Shown here piece after piece: positions 18,396 through 26,668 of a stretch of DNA of 34,836 bases; position 1 is the stretch's first letter; each line of letters begins with the position of its first letter. The notes under the pieces are model-generated. The model saw only the letters and a program-made list of their open reading frames with translations, was not told the DNA's origin and made no database searches. The translations under genes and the position numbers were made by a program. The stretch is from Candidatus Krumholzibacteriia bacterium (GTDB lineage Bacteria; Krumholzibacteriota; Krumholzibacteriia; JAJRXK01): the NCBI GenBank assembly GCA_029932915.1, contig JAOZPE010000028.1, positions 1-34,836 of the forward strand, written 5' to 3'.

Positions 18396-19096
18396 CCTTC
18401 CCGCTTTCCCTGCCGATCGAGCCGTCGGCGCACGCGCCGGAAGACCGCATCCCACATCTGTCGGGTGAGCCGGCCGGTGTTCGTGTTCTGTCGCGAGGGA
18501 TGGTAGCTGAGCACGATCTCCGGTCCTGCCTGCAGGCGAATGAGCTTGTCGTGGGCGAAGGCGGGCCGGGGCCGGGGGATCTCCATCCCTTCCTCTTCCA
18601 GGGCCCTCACGGTGGCGTCGTAGGCGATGCGTCCCAGACAGAGAATGAGTTCGGGTTGCAGCAGCTCGAGTTCGCGCCGCAGGAAGGGGCGGCAGTTGGC
18701 CAGTTCGGCGGCGGTGGGCTTGTTGCCGGGCGGAGCGCAGTGGGCCGCCGCGGTGATGACCGTGTCGATGAGGCGCAGGCCGTCGTCCCGGGCGATGCTG
18801 TGGGACTGGCTGGCCAGGCCCCAGCGGTGGAGCGCGTCGTAGAGCCAATCACCCGAGGAATCGCCGGTGAACATCCGGCCGGTCCGGTTCGCTCCGTGGG
18901 CGCCCGGGGCCAGACCGACGATGAGCAGCCGCGCGGGCGGGTGACCGAAGGAGGGGACCGGCCGTCCCCAGTATTCCTCGTCGCGGTACATGGGGCGGCG
19001 TTGTTCCGCCACCTGGCGGCAGTGGGCGCGCAGGCGGGGACAGCGTTCGCAGGCGACGATCTCCCGTTGCAGATTCTCGAAGGCGGAGCGGCTCAT
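18392..19096 (-). CDS. udgB: Uracil-DNA glycosylase, family 5 (UDGb) with Fe-S cluster
   Basis: 234 residues. It removes uracil and other deaminated bases from DNA at the first step of base excision repair. Motif 1 is GLAPGAHGANRTGR (61-74), with Ala where most UDG families have a polar catalytic residue, the mark of family 5. The leaving-group loop is HPSRQNTNTGR (199-209). Four cysteines (C16, C19, C120, C135) are placed for the 4Fe-4S cluster of families 4 and 5. A family 5 enzyme suits a GC-rich genome exposed to deamination. The start ATG at 19096 has only a weak ribosome binding site. Confidence 0.92.
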   Translation of the reverse strand: MSRSAFENLQREIVACERCPRLRAHCRQVAEQRRPMYRDEEYWGRPVPSFGHPPARLLIVGLAPGAHGANRTGRMFTGDSSGDWLYDALHRWGLASQSHSIARDDGLRLIDTVITAAAHCAPPGNKPTAAELANCRPFLRRELELLQPELILCLGRIAYDATVRALEEEGMEIPRPRPAFAHDKLIRLQAGPEIVLSYHPSRQNTNTGRLTRQMWDAVFRRVRRRLDRQGKREG

Positions 19097-19212
19097 GGGC
19101 GTAGCCTAGCAGAAAGGGCCGATCGCAGCGACGAAACCGGAGGCAGGAGAGCCGGCCGCTTCCGGCAGCCTATCCCTGGGGCCGCCGGCAATGGTATCAT
19201 TGTTGACCAGGG

Positions 19213-19316
19213 GGACGGTCGGATCTGTCTCCATTGGAGGGACGGCCGGATTTGTCTCCATCGGGGGGATGGCCGGATTTGTCTCCATCGGAGGGACTGC
19301 CGGCGGAGCGTCTCCA
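19213..19316. repeat. 27-bp tandem repeat, 3 full copies plus a partial
   Basis: Units at 19213-19239, 19240-19266 and 19267-19293, with a decayed fourth to about 19316. The consensus starts GGACGGCCGGATTTGTCTCC. It lies between divergent udgB and the protease gene. Because 27 is a multiple of 3 the protease frame stays open through it, but translation is unlikely to start that early. Confidence 0.9.
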
Positions 19317-19380
19317 CCGGCCGGACCACTCCGGTGGCAGCGCCCGGGTGGATCCCATGCCCGTGTCTGGATGGCTCTCG

Positions 19381-22300
19381 ATGCCTCGTCTTCACTCCCA
19401 CGCTCTTCGACGGATCTTCTGGCTGTTGCTGGGAGTGTGGCTCGTCGTGGGTGCTGCGCCGGCCCGGGCGGTGGTGGCCATCGATCCGCGTCTGGCCGAG
19501 GAACTGAGGGCCCGCGGGGTCCTCGATGCGGTCCTGCAGAGGGTGCGCGCGGCCCGCGACCGCGGCTTCTTCGAGATGCCGCCGATGGTGGCCCGGAAAC
19601 TTCCATCGGAGACGACCACCTGGCACACCCTGGTGATCCTCGTCGACTTCAGCGACCGGCCGCAGTCGGGGGACTACGGTCCTTCCGCCTGGGGAGACCA
19701 TCTCTTCGCCCAGCATTCCGCCTCGACCGAGAGTGTGACGGACATCTACCTGGACAACTCCTACGGCGACTTCCTCATCACCGGGCAGGTGGTGGGGTGG
19801 TACCGGATGCCTCACCCCTATTCTTATTACTGCAACGGCGACGGCATCGAGGGCACCGCCGACGACTACGGACTGGGTGACTATCCGCAGAATGCGCAGG
19901 GTCTGGCCGAGGACGCGGTCGATGCGGCCGACCCCGACGTGGACTACCACGACTTCCTCAACGATCGATGGGCGGTCGATGGGGTCTTCGTCATCCACGC
20001 GGGCACGGGGGCCGAGCAGACGGGCGACGCCGACGACATCTGGAGCCATCAGTCCTCGATCTACCACGACACCGACGATGGGGTGACCGTCCGCAGCTAC
20101 ACCACCGAGCCCGAACTGCGGGTCGACGGAGGCATGACCGACGTCGGAGTCTTCGCCCACGAGTTCGGACACATCCTGGGCCTGCCCGATCTGTACGACA
20201 CCGACCTGTCGAGTGACGGTGTCGGCCGCTGGTCGCTGATGTCCATCGGCATGTGGAACGGCGGCGGTGCGCATCCTTCCGACTTCGACGCCTGGAGCAA
20301 GGTGCAACTGGGCTTCGTCGAGCCCACGGTGATCACCGTCGAGGGAGACAGCCTCGTTCTCCCGCCGGTGGAGACCGAGGGCGTGGTCTACAAGCTGCAC
20401 ACCGATGCGATGGGCGATCAGGAGTATTTCCTGCTGGAGAACCGTCAGCCCCTGCACAACGATGCGTGGCTGCCGGGCAGCGGCATGCTCGTGTGGCACG
20501 TCGACGAGGCGGTGAACACCAACCAGCAGGAACTCTGTGTACCCGACGGCAGCGCGCACCCGCTGCTGCGGCTGTTGCAGGCCGATGGCCGTTGCGATCT
20601 GGAGAACAAGGACGGAAGCGACGCGGGCGATCCCTTCCCCGGATCGGCGATGAACCAGGTGCTCGACAGCATGTCCTTGCCGGCCAGCCTGGCGTACTCC
20701 GGCCACAAGAGCAACGTGGCGATGAAGAGGATCCGTGAGATCACGTCGAATGTGGTCTTCGACCTGCGCTTCACCGACGTGCTGTTGACGCTCGTGCCCG
20801 ACACCTTCCCCACCCTTTCGCAAGCCCTGGCGGTGGCCGGCGACGGCGACGAGGTGCGGATCCGCGCGGGCCTGGTGTGCACGGGCAACCATGTGCTGGC
20901 GGCCGGGGTGCATCTCAGCGGAGGGTGGAACGCCGACTACAGCACGCAGGATCCGCAGGACCCGAGCATTCTCGTCGGGGAGGCGGGGGCCAGCCTGCTG
21001 CGGATCGACGGGGTGGGATCGCTTCCCACCCGATTGGATCATCTCGTATTGCGCAACGGCGACGGCGATTCCGTGGTCCTTCCCGAGGAAGGCCGCTTCG
21101 GTGGAGCGATCCATGTGACGGACGCTTGCCTGCAGCTCGGCGACTGTCGCTTCGAGGACAACGAGGTGGGGAACGAGAGCGATCCGGTGGCTCGGGGAGG
21201 GGCGATCGCGGCCTACCAGAGCGAACTGGAGATCACCGACTGCTCCTTCCAGGGGAACCGGGCCCAGGAAGCGGCCGATCTGTATCTCTCCGGCGGCCAG
21301 GCGGCCATCTCCGGCACGGCCTTCGAGGGCGGCAGCCTCTACTCCACCCTGCCCATGGAGGAGAAGCGAGGTGGGGCGATCCTCGCACTGAACGCCCGAC
21401 TCCACTTGAGCGATTGCACCGTGCAGGGATATGCGCAGGCCCGCGATGGTGGGGCCATCCATGCCCAGGGCGACAGCGTGATCGTCGAAGGCACGTCCAT
21501 CGTCGGCTGCAGTTGTTCGGGCAATGGCGGCGCGATCCACTGTGTCGACGGATCGCTCCGGATCTCGGCCTCGACGGTTTCCGCCGACAGCGCGGGTGCC
21601 CTCGGTGGTGGTCTGTACCTGGAGGACAGCTCCCTGGATTGGCAGGGGGGTACGCTCTCGGCGAACCTCGCCCAGGGAATGGCCGGCGGCCTCTACCAGG
21701 ACGGTCCGGCCGTGACGGTCAGCATGGAAGCCGTCGCGGTGCTGGACAACCGGGCCTCGACCGGCGTGGGTGGTCTGTACCTGAACGCCGCCGAGGCCGA
21801 TCTGCAGCACTGCGTGTTCCGAAGCAACCGGGTGGACGGCAGCGGGCACGGCGGGGTCTACCTCGCCGGCTCGGACGGCTCGTGGCGCAACGACATCTTC
21901 GCCGCGAACCTGCCGGATGCGGCCGGGGGAACGGTGGGATCGGGCCTGGAGGCCGACTACAACCTGTACTGGGAGAACGGCGACGGAGAGCCGCTGGACG
22001 GGATTCCTCCGGGTCAGCACGATGTGGCCGCCGATCCCCTCTTCGTCGATGCCGGGGCGGGAGACCTTCATCTGGGGCAGGGATCGCCGGCGATCGACGC
22101 GGGCGACCCGCTTTCTCCGCTGGATTTCGATGGAAGCCTTCCCGATCTGGGCCTGTATGGAGGAACCCTGGACGACGGGGACCGCCCGGTGGCCCTGGTC
22201 TCCCCGCGGGCGGAGGGCCTGTGGCTCTTCGACGGTCTGCGAACGCAGTTGAACTGGGAAGTCGCCGGCGAGGGAAGCTGGCCGGTGGACAAGGTGGTGT

Positions 22301-22764
22301 TCCGGCGCCCCCGGCTGGGCTCGGGACCGGGTACGTACTTCGGATCGACGACGGGCACCGAACTGCTGGACATGGATCCACCCAGCCAAAACGAGTACCT
22401 CGTGCAGGGGGTCGACGCGCGGGGCCGGGCCGGTTCGCCGGGGCAGTGGTTCCGGGTGGAGGCGACGGGCACGCCCCCTCCGGCGCGGCGTTTCACGGTG
22501 GGGCAGCCCTTCCCCAATCCCTTCAATCCCTCGACCCGGCTGCGCTTCACCCTGGCCCAGGGCGGTTGGGTGAAGGCGCAGGTCGTCGATGCGGCCGGCC
22601 GCAGGGTCGCTCTCCTGGCCGATGGTCCCTTCACCGCCGGTGAGCACGTCCTGAGCTGGCAGGGCCGGGACGCTGGTTCGAGGACGGTGGCCTCCGGCGT
22701 GTACTGGCTGCGGCTGGAGAGCGAGGAGGGTTCGGCGGTCCGTCGTCTGCTGCTGTTGAAGTAG
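19381..22764 (+). CDS. Secreted M6-family metalloprotease with beta-helix and FlgD-like C-terminal domain
   Basis: About 1127 residues from the ATG at 19381, which gives a clean signal peptide (HALRRIFWLLLGVWLVVGAA, cut after APARA). An in-frame ATG at 19357 is possible. The protease domain (about 60-440) has the zinc motif HEFGHILGLPDLYD starting at H260, plus LMSIGMWNGGGAHPSDFDAW, as in immune inhibitor A-type M6 proteases. A region of about 370 residues (roughly 490-860) is a right-handed parallel beta-helix, with repeated GGAIxx and FxxN turns. The last 90 residues contain FPNPFNPSTRLRFTL and end GVYWLRLESEEGS, a FlgD-Ig-like domain used as a sorting or anchoring tail in FCB bacteria. The protein should be exported to the surface. 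Upstream start sites through the 27-bp repeat are rejected. Substrate unknown. Confidence 0.9.
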   Translation: MPRLHSHALRRIFWLLLGVWLVVGAAPARAVVAIDPRLAEELRARGVLDAVLQRVRAARDRGFFEMPPMVARKLPSETTTWHTLVILVDFSDRPQSGDYGPSAWGDHLFAQHSASTESVTDIYLDNSYGDFLITGQVVGWYRMPHPYSYYCNGDGIEGTADDYGLGDYPQNAQGLAEDAVDAADPDVDYHDFLNDRWAVDGVFVIHAGTGAEQTGDADDIWSHQSSIYHDTDDGVTVRSYTTEPELRVDGGMTDVGVFAHEFGHILGLPDLYDTDLSSDGVGRWSLMSIGMWNGGGAHPSDFDAWSKVQLGFVEPTVITVEGDSLVLPPVETEGVVYKLHTDAMGDQEYFLLENRQPLHNDAWLPGSGMLVWHVDEAVNTNQQELCVPDGSAHPLLRLLQADGRCDLENKDGSDAGDPFPGSAMNQVLDSMSLPASLAYSGHKSNVAMKRIREITSNVVFDLRFTDVLLTLVPDTFPTLSQALAVAGDGDEVRIRAGLVCTGNHVLAAGVHLSGGWNADYSTQDPQDPSILVGEAGASLLRIDGVGSLPTRLDHLVLRNGDGDSVVLPEEGRFGGAIHVTDACLQLGDCRFEDNEVGNESDPVARGGAIAAYQSELEITDCSFQGNRAQEAADLYLSGGQAAISGTAFEGGSLYSTLPMEEKRGGAILALNARLHLSDCTVQGYAQARDGGAIHAQGDSVIVEGTSIVGCSCSGNGGAIHCVDGSLRISASTVSADSAGALGGGLYLEDSSLDWQGGTLSANLAQGMAGGLYQDGPAVTVSMEAVAVLDNRASTGVGGLYLNAAEADLQHCVFRSNRVDGSGHGGVYLAGSDGSWRNDIFAANLPDAAGGTVGSGLEADYNLYWENGDGEPLDGIPPGQHDVAADPLFVDAGAGDLHLGQGSPAIDAGDPLSPLDFDGSLPDLGLYGGTLDDGDRPVALVSPRAEGLWLFDGLRTQLNWEVAGEGSWPVDKVVFRRPRLGSGPGTYFGSTTGTELLDMDPPSQNEYLVQGVDARGRAGSPGQWFRVEATGTPPPARRFTVGQPFPNPFNPSTRLRFTLAQGGWVKAQVVDAAGRRVALLADGPFTAGEHVLSWQGRDAGSRTVASGVYWLRLESEEGSAVRRLLLLK

Positions 22765-22882
22765 GCCTGTCGGTGGGCTGCTGCCTGCTGCTGCCGAAGC
22801 GGGTTGACCGGCGGTCCGGCGCTTGCTCCCGTCGAGGAGGCCGGTGCCGGTGACTGCGGTGGGGGGCATCTTCGATGCCGGG

Positions 22883-22906
22883 TCGAAGTGCTTCGAGTGT
22901 TATCAT
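22883..22906 (+). promoter_or_regulatory. -10 box with adjoining inverted repeat upstream of polX
   Basis: TCGAAG-TG-CTTCGA (22883-22896) is a perfect 6-2-6 inverted repeat directly before TATCAT (22901-22906). The ATG follows 9 nt after the -10 box. No good -35 is seen, so the palindrome may be an activator or repressor site. Confidence 0.35.
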
Positions 22907-22915
22907 CTCCCGACC

Positions 22916-24793
22916 ATGTGTGACCGCAAGACGATCATCTCCACGCTGGAGGAGATCGCCCGCCTCCTGGAACTGAGCGGGGCGAATCCCTTCAAGGTGC
23001 GGGCCTACCAGAACGGCGCGCGGGTGCTGTCGGCCTACGAGGGCGACCTGGCCGAGGGTCTGGCCAGCGGGGAACTGGCCCGGCTGAAGGGAGTGGGCAA
23101 GGGCCTGTTGAGCGAGATCGCCGCGCTGCTGGAGAGCGGCCGCAGTCCCACCCGCGAGGAATTGCTGGCCCAGGTGCCGCCGGGTCTGCTGGAGATGGTC
23201 AAGATCCCCGGACTGGGACCGAAGAAGGTCCGCCGGCTGTACGACGAGCTGGGCATCTCCACCATCGGCGAGCTCGAATACGCCTGCAACGAGAACCGCC
23301 TGGTGCAGTTGCCGGGGTTCGGACCGCGCAGCCAGGCCAAGATCCTCGCCGGCATCGATATCCTGCGGCGCTACAGCGGACGCCATCTGTTGAGCGAGGT
23401 GTGGGACTTCGCCGAAGGGCTTCGCGACCGCCTGGCCGCCCTGCCCGGTGTCACGCGCTGTGAAGTGGCCGGCTCGGTGCGCCGCCGCCGGGAGACCGTC
23501 AAGGACGTCGACCTGCTGGTGACGGCCACGGATCCGGAGGCGGTGATGGATGCCTTCGTCGCGATGGACGATGTCGAGGAGGTGATCGCCCGGGGGACGA
23601 CCAAGAGTTCGGTGCGGCTCGGGTGGGGCATCCAGATCGATCTGAGGGTCGTCGAGGAAGCGGCGTTTCCCTTCGCCCTGGTCTATTTCACCGGTTCGAA
23701 GGAACACGACATCGCCCTGCGCGAGCGGGCGCGCTCACGCGGCTTCAAGCTGAATGAATACGGGCTCTTCGATGTCGATGGGGAAGGGAAGGGGTCGCGG
23801 GAAGGGGAGAGGTCGCGGGAAGGGGATGGGTCGCGGGAAGGGGAAGGATCGCAGGAAGGGGAGAGGACGCAGGAGGGTGAGAGGACGCAGGAGGATGAGG
23901 GGTCGCAGGAAGGTGAAAGGTCGCGGGAAGGTGCCGTGGCCTGCCGCAGTGAGAAGGAGGTCTATGCCGCGCTCGATCTTGAGTTCATTCCTCCGGAATT
24001 GCGCGAGGACCTCGGCGAGATCGAGGCGGCCGAGCGGGGCGAACTGCCCCGGCTCATCACTCCCGGAGATCTCAAGGGGGCCCTGCACAGCCACACCACC
24101 TACAGCGATGGCGCCGCCAGTCTGGAGGAGATGGCCCGGGCCGCGCTCGCGTTGGGCTGGCAATACCTGGGGATCTCCGACCACAGCCAGAGCGCGTTCT
24201 ACGCCGGCGGGCTCTCGCCCGACGAGATCGCCCGTCAGCGCGAGGAGATCGACGAGCTGAACGAGAAGCTCGAGGGCATCACGCTTCTGCAGGGCATCGA
24301 GAGCGACATCCTCGAGGACGGTTCCCTCGACTACGACGACGAAGTCCTCGAGCGCCTGGACTTCGTGGTGGCCAGCGTCCACTCGCGCTTCCATCTCTCC
24401 CGGGCCGAACAGACCCGGCGGTGCATCCGGGCCATCGAGAATCCCTTCACCACCATCCTCGGACATCCGACGGGGAGATTGCTGTTGTCCAGGGACGGTT
24501 TCGAGGTGGACATCGACGCGCTGCTCGATGCGGCCGCGGACAGCGGGTGCATCATCGAACTGAACTCGAACCCCCACCGTCTCGATCTCGATTGGCGCCA
24601 TCTGCACGAGGCCTCGAAGATGGGCGTGATGGTGAGCATCGGGCCCGATGCGCATCGGGTGGAGACCCTGCGCGATGTGCGCTACGGGGTGGCGATGGCG
24701 CGCAAGGGCTGGCTGGAGGCCGGCGACGTATTGAACACCAGGGGAATCGACGAGCTGCGAGCGTACCTGCGCGGGCGGCGCGAGCGGCGTTAG
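22916..24793 (+). CDS. polX: Family X DNA polymerase with PHP domain, carrying a repeat insertion
   Basis: 625 residues from the ATG at 22916; bacterial PolX is usually about 570-575. Order: N-terminal 8-kDa-like domain with GANPFKVRAYQNGAR; helix-hairpin-helix KIPGLGPKKVRRLYDELG; the nucleotidyl-transfer site GSVRRRRETVKDVDLLV with DVD and a third Asp in IQIDLRVV; then the PHP domain LHSHTTYSDGA, GISDHSQS, ESDILEDGSLDYDD, ASVHSRF, LGHPTGRLL and IELNSNPHRLDLD. The protein fills short gaps in base excision repair, and the PHP part adds 3'-5' exonuclease and phosphodiesterase activity. Residues about 290-338, between the polymerase and PHP parts, are a Glu/Gly/Arg/Ser repeat made by an 18-bp minisatellite. 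All catalytic motifs remain. It may work with the UDG nearby, but they are not in one operon. Confidence 0.94.
   Translation: MCDRKTIISTLEEIARLLELSGANPFKVRAYQNGARVLSAYEGDLAEGLASGELARLKGVGKGLLSEIAALLESGRSPTREELLAQVPPGLLEMVKIPGLGPKKVRRLYDELGISTIGELEYACNENRLVQLPGFGPRSQAKILAGIDILRRYSGRHLLSEVWDFAEGLRDRLAALPGVTRCEVAGSVRRRRETVKDVDLLVTATDPEAVMDAFVAMDDVEEVIARGTTKSSVRLGWGIQIDLRVVEEAAFPFALVYFTGSKEHDIALRERARSRGFKLNEYGLFDVDGEGKGSREGERSREGDGSREGEGSQEGERTQEGERTQEDEGSQEGERSREGAVACRSEKEVYAALDLEFIPPELREDLGEIEAAERGELPRLITPGDLKGALHSHTTYSDGAASLEEMARAALALGWQYLGISDHSQSAFYAGGLSPDEIARQREEIDELNEKLEGITLLQGIESDILEDGSLDYDDEVLERLDFVVASVHSRFHLSRAEQTRRCIRAIENPFTTILGHPTGRLLLSRDGFEVDIDALLDAAADSGCIIELNSNPHRLDLDWRHLHEASKMGVMVSIGPDAHRVETLRDVRYGVAMARKGWLEAGDVLNTRGIDELRAYLRGRRERR
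23783..23932. repeat. In-frame 18-bp minisatellite in polX, about 8.3 copies
   Basis: Eight 18-bp units (23783-23926) plus 6 bp, each encoding EG(E/D/K)(R/G)(S/T)(R/Q), with one unit EDEGSQ. Some neighbouring copies differ by only one to three bases. It adds 50 residues between the two enzyme modules. Confidence 0.95.
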
Positions 24794-24810
24794 GGCACGG
24801 TCGGCACCAC

Positions 24811-24895
24811 CGGTGGCGCGATCGGTACAGCGTACGGTCGGTGGCGCGAACGGTGCAGCGTACGGTCGGTGACGGGATCGGTGGCAGAGCACGAT
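24811..24895. repeat. 28-29 bp tandem repeat, 3 copies, after polX
   Basis: Units at 24811-24838, 24839-24866 and 24867-24895, consensus CGGTGGCGCGATCGGTnCAG onward, with degenerate partial copies on both sides. It starts 17 nt after the polX stop. Confidence 0.85.
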
Positions 24896-24931
24896 CGATG
24901 GCACCACGCCGACGAGCTCATCGGCGGTGGG

Positions 24932-24966
24932 CACCCGCAGAGGGAAGGGGCCTTCCCTCCGGGGTG
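24932..24966. terminator. Strong hairpin between convergent polX and lipoprotein genes
   Basis: GAGGGAAGG (24940-24948) and CCTTCCCTC (24951-24959) form a 9-bp stem, extended after a small internal loop by CACCC/GGGTG. It lies 18 nt past the lipoprotein stop and can serve both strands. No U tract is seen. Confidence 0.55.
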
Positions 24967-24984
24967 TCCTGGCCCGTGTTGCGT

Positions 24985-25731
24985 CTAACCCTGCTTCGGC
25001 TTCTTCGGGCCGTCGAAGCGGAAGACCAGACGTTTTCCATCGATCCGGACGACGGCGGTCAACGGGAACTGCAGCTCGTCGGCCTTGAAGTAGGCCCAGT
25101 AGGCCTTCTTCTGCCCGGGTTCGACCACCAGGGTCTCCGGTGCGCTGACATCGTAGTGATGGAGTTCCACCGGTTCGGTGAGCATGTCCAGGTCGGTTCC
25201 CGCATCACCCAGGCCCGAGGACGAGAAATCGCTGGATTGCGATCCCATCGACTTGCCTCCACCCGCGGGGGTGGTGTGACCGTAGGTTCTCGGTACGACC
25301 TGCTTGCCCCCGAGATAGACGTACTCGGAGTTCTTCCGAACCTGGCTCCTCAATCCGTAGTTCTCCGCTCCCTTCCAGTCGTCGACGGGCTCGAGCCGGT
25401 CCCCCATGAAATCGACGACGTACATGTCCGAGCGGTTCAACAGGAGCTTCTCCGATCCATGGTTGTGGACCACCATGTCGACCGTCAGGAATTCGCCCTT
25501 GCGGAAGACGGAGGCGACGACGGTGAGATCCTCGTTTCCGGCGACCAGGGCTTCGGGCAGCTCGCGGCAGAGCTTGTCGAAACTCTCCGTCTGGATCTCA
25601 TCGGCGCGGATGGAATACTCCGAGTCGAGCCCTTCCAGATAGGAAGGGTCGTGGGGTGTGCGGACGGGGGTCGAAGTCGCACACGCTGCCAGCAACGGCA
25701 CAACCAGCAAGGTGAGGTAGAGGCGTGCCAT
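24985..25731 (-). CDS. Lipoprotein of unknown function
   Basis: 248 residues from an ATG with a strong GAGGAGG site 6 nt upstream. The signal peptide ends in the lipobox LAAC (Cys17), so the protein is lipid-anchored in the envelope. The mature part contains a likely beta-sandwich: FLTVDMVVHNHGSEKLLLN, MYVVDFMGDRLEPVDDW and FPLTAVVRIDGKRLVFRF resemble the DUF4352/telokin-like fold of bacterial lipoproteins with exposed strands. A Gly/Ser-rich loop (about 155-175, GGGKSMGSQSSDFSSSGLG) interrupts it. I do not recognise a named family. It is divergent from the mrp operon and convergent with polX. Confidence 0.85.
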   Translation of the reverse strand: MARLYLTLLVVPLLAACATSTPVRTPHDPSYLEGLDSEYSIRADEIQTESFDKLCRELPEALVAGNEDLTVVASVFRKGEFLTVDMVVHNHGSEKLLLNRSDMYVVDFMGDRLEPVDDWKGAENYGLRSQVRKNSEYVYLGGKQVVPRTYGHTTPAGGGKSMGSQSSDFSSSGLGDAGTDLDMLTEPVELHHYDVSAPETLVVEPGQKKAYWAYFKADELQFPLTAVVRIDGKRLVFRFDGPKKPKQG

Positions 25732-26050
25732 GGCTGCCTCCTCTCGTTTGCCGGGGACCCAGGGGTGGGGCCCCGGTCCATCTTCATGCTAGCGCGGGAC
25801 CTGCTGTTTGGCCAAGCAGGAAACGGGCCCGGGGCGTTTCAGCGTCGGGAGCGGAAGCAGGCCTGGACCGTTGCGCGGTCGGCAGGGCAAACCAGCCCGA
25901 GTCGTTTCCCGGCCGGGAATGGGTGGGGAATGCGGCTTCCGGCAGTTCCGACTGTTGTGAACGGACGTTCTGGTGTATACATTGGCCGCGATTTTGTGAA
26001 CCGCCGGACCTGCGATTTTCTTTCACGTTTCGCCCGGGACCCCCTTTCAC
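25732..26050. other. Divergent intergenic region between lipoprotein and mrp operon
   Basis: 319 bp without a gene. Near the lipoprotein start are two adjacent hairpins: CCTGCT/AGCAGG (25800-25820) and GAAACG/CGTTTC (25820-25840), which would lie in its leader RNA. The mrp promoter and a LexA-like palindrome lie at 25954-25981. Confidence 0.6.
25954..25981 (+). promoter_or_regulatory. Promoter of the mrp operon with a GAAC-N4-GTTC palindrome in the spacer
   Basis: -10 TATACA (25976-25981) with a -35-like GTTGTG (25954-25959), 16 nt apart. The spacer contains GAACGGACGTTC (25959-25970), which fits the Gram-positive-type LexA box core GAAC-N4-GTTC, including the R-N-R-Y centre. Confidence 0.45.
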
Positions 26051-26668
26051 ATGAGACCGAAGCAGGATGAGATGGAAGTGAGGAAGAAAGCCCCCGCGAG
26101 CCGGGTGGTGGGCCTGTATCTCTTCGTCCTCATCGTGCTCTCGTTGCTGTGGATGGCCTTTTCCGGCAAGTTCGACTGGTTGCACCTGAGCTACGGGGTC
26201 CTGTCGATCGTGCTGGTGATGGCACTCTCGCGGCGCCTGATCCTCCGGCTGGACACCGATCCCTCCCAGGACTGGATCCCCCACGTGCACTGGGGCTGGG
26301 CGCTGAGCTATCCCTTCTGGCTGGCCTGGCAGATCTTCGTGGCGAACTTCCAGGTGGCGTGGATCGTCATGCACCCGCGCCTGCCGATCGACCCGGTCCT
26401 GCTGCGGTTCCGCTGCGGCATGAAGGCCGACCTGGCCAAGGTCATTCTGGGCAACAGCATCACGCTGACCCCGGGAACCTTCACCCTGTTGATCGAGGAT
26501 GATTGCTTCCTGGTGCACTGCATCCACCCCAGCCTGGCCAGCGGCCTGATGGACGGGTCGATGCAGAGGAAGGTGGCCCAGGTCTTCGGCGAACACGCCC
26601 TCCTGGAGAGTGAGATGCAGATGGAGGTCTTGCGGGACATGGACCGTTACGTCGAGGAGCACCTGTGA
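26051..26668 (+). CDS. mrpE: Mrp antiporter subunit E (MbhA-like)
   Basis: 205 residues as drawn; an ATG at 26072 has AGGA 4 nt upstream and may be the real start, while 26051 has none. Three hydrophobic helices at the N-terminal half (LYLFVLIVLSLLWMAF, YGVLSIVLVMAL, LSYPFWLAWQIFVANFQVAW) are followed by a soluble C-terminal domain with LGNSITLTPGTFTLLIEDD, the clearest MrpE signature. MrpE is a membrane subunit of the multi-subunit Na+(K+)/H+ antiporter and is needed for complex stability. First gene of the operon; its stop overlaps the mrpF start. Confidence 0.93.
   Translation: MRPKQDEMEVRKKAPASRVVGLYLFVLIVLSLLWMAFSGKFDWLHLSYGVLSIVLVMALSRRLILRLDTDPSQDWIPHVHWGWALSYPFWLAWQIFVANFQVAWIVMHPRLPIDPVLLRFRCGMKADLAKVILGNSITLTPGTFTLLIEDDCFLVHCIHPSLASGLMDGSMQRKVAQVFGEHALLESEMQMEVLRDMDRYVEEHL

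Noticed and set aside
19234-19380. Protease start within the 27-bp repeat
   Set aside because: It would put about 49 repeat-derived residues before a standard signal peptide, which would block export.
19093-22869. 1258-codon minus-strand frame opposite the M6 protease
   Set aside because: The plus strand has a signal peptide, zinc motif and C-terminal domain. The minus-strand product is His/Arg/Gly-rich with no motif.
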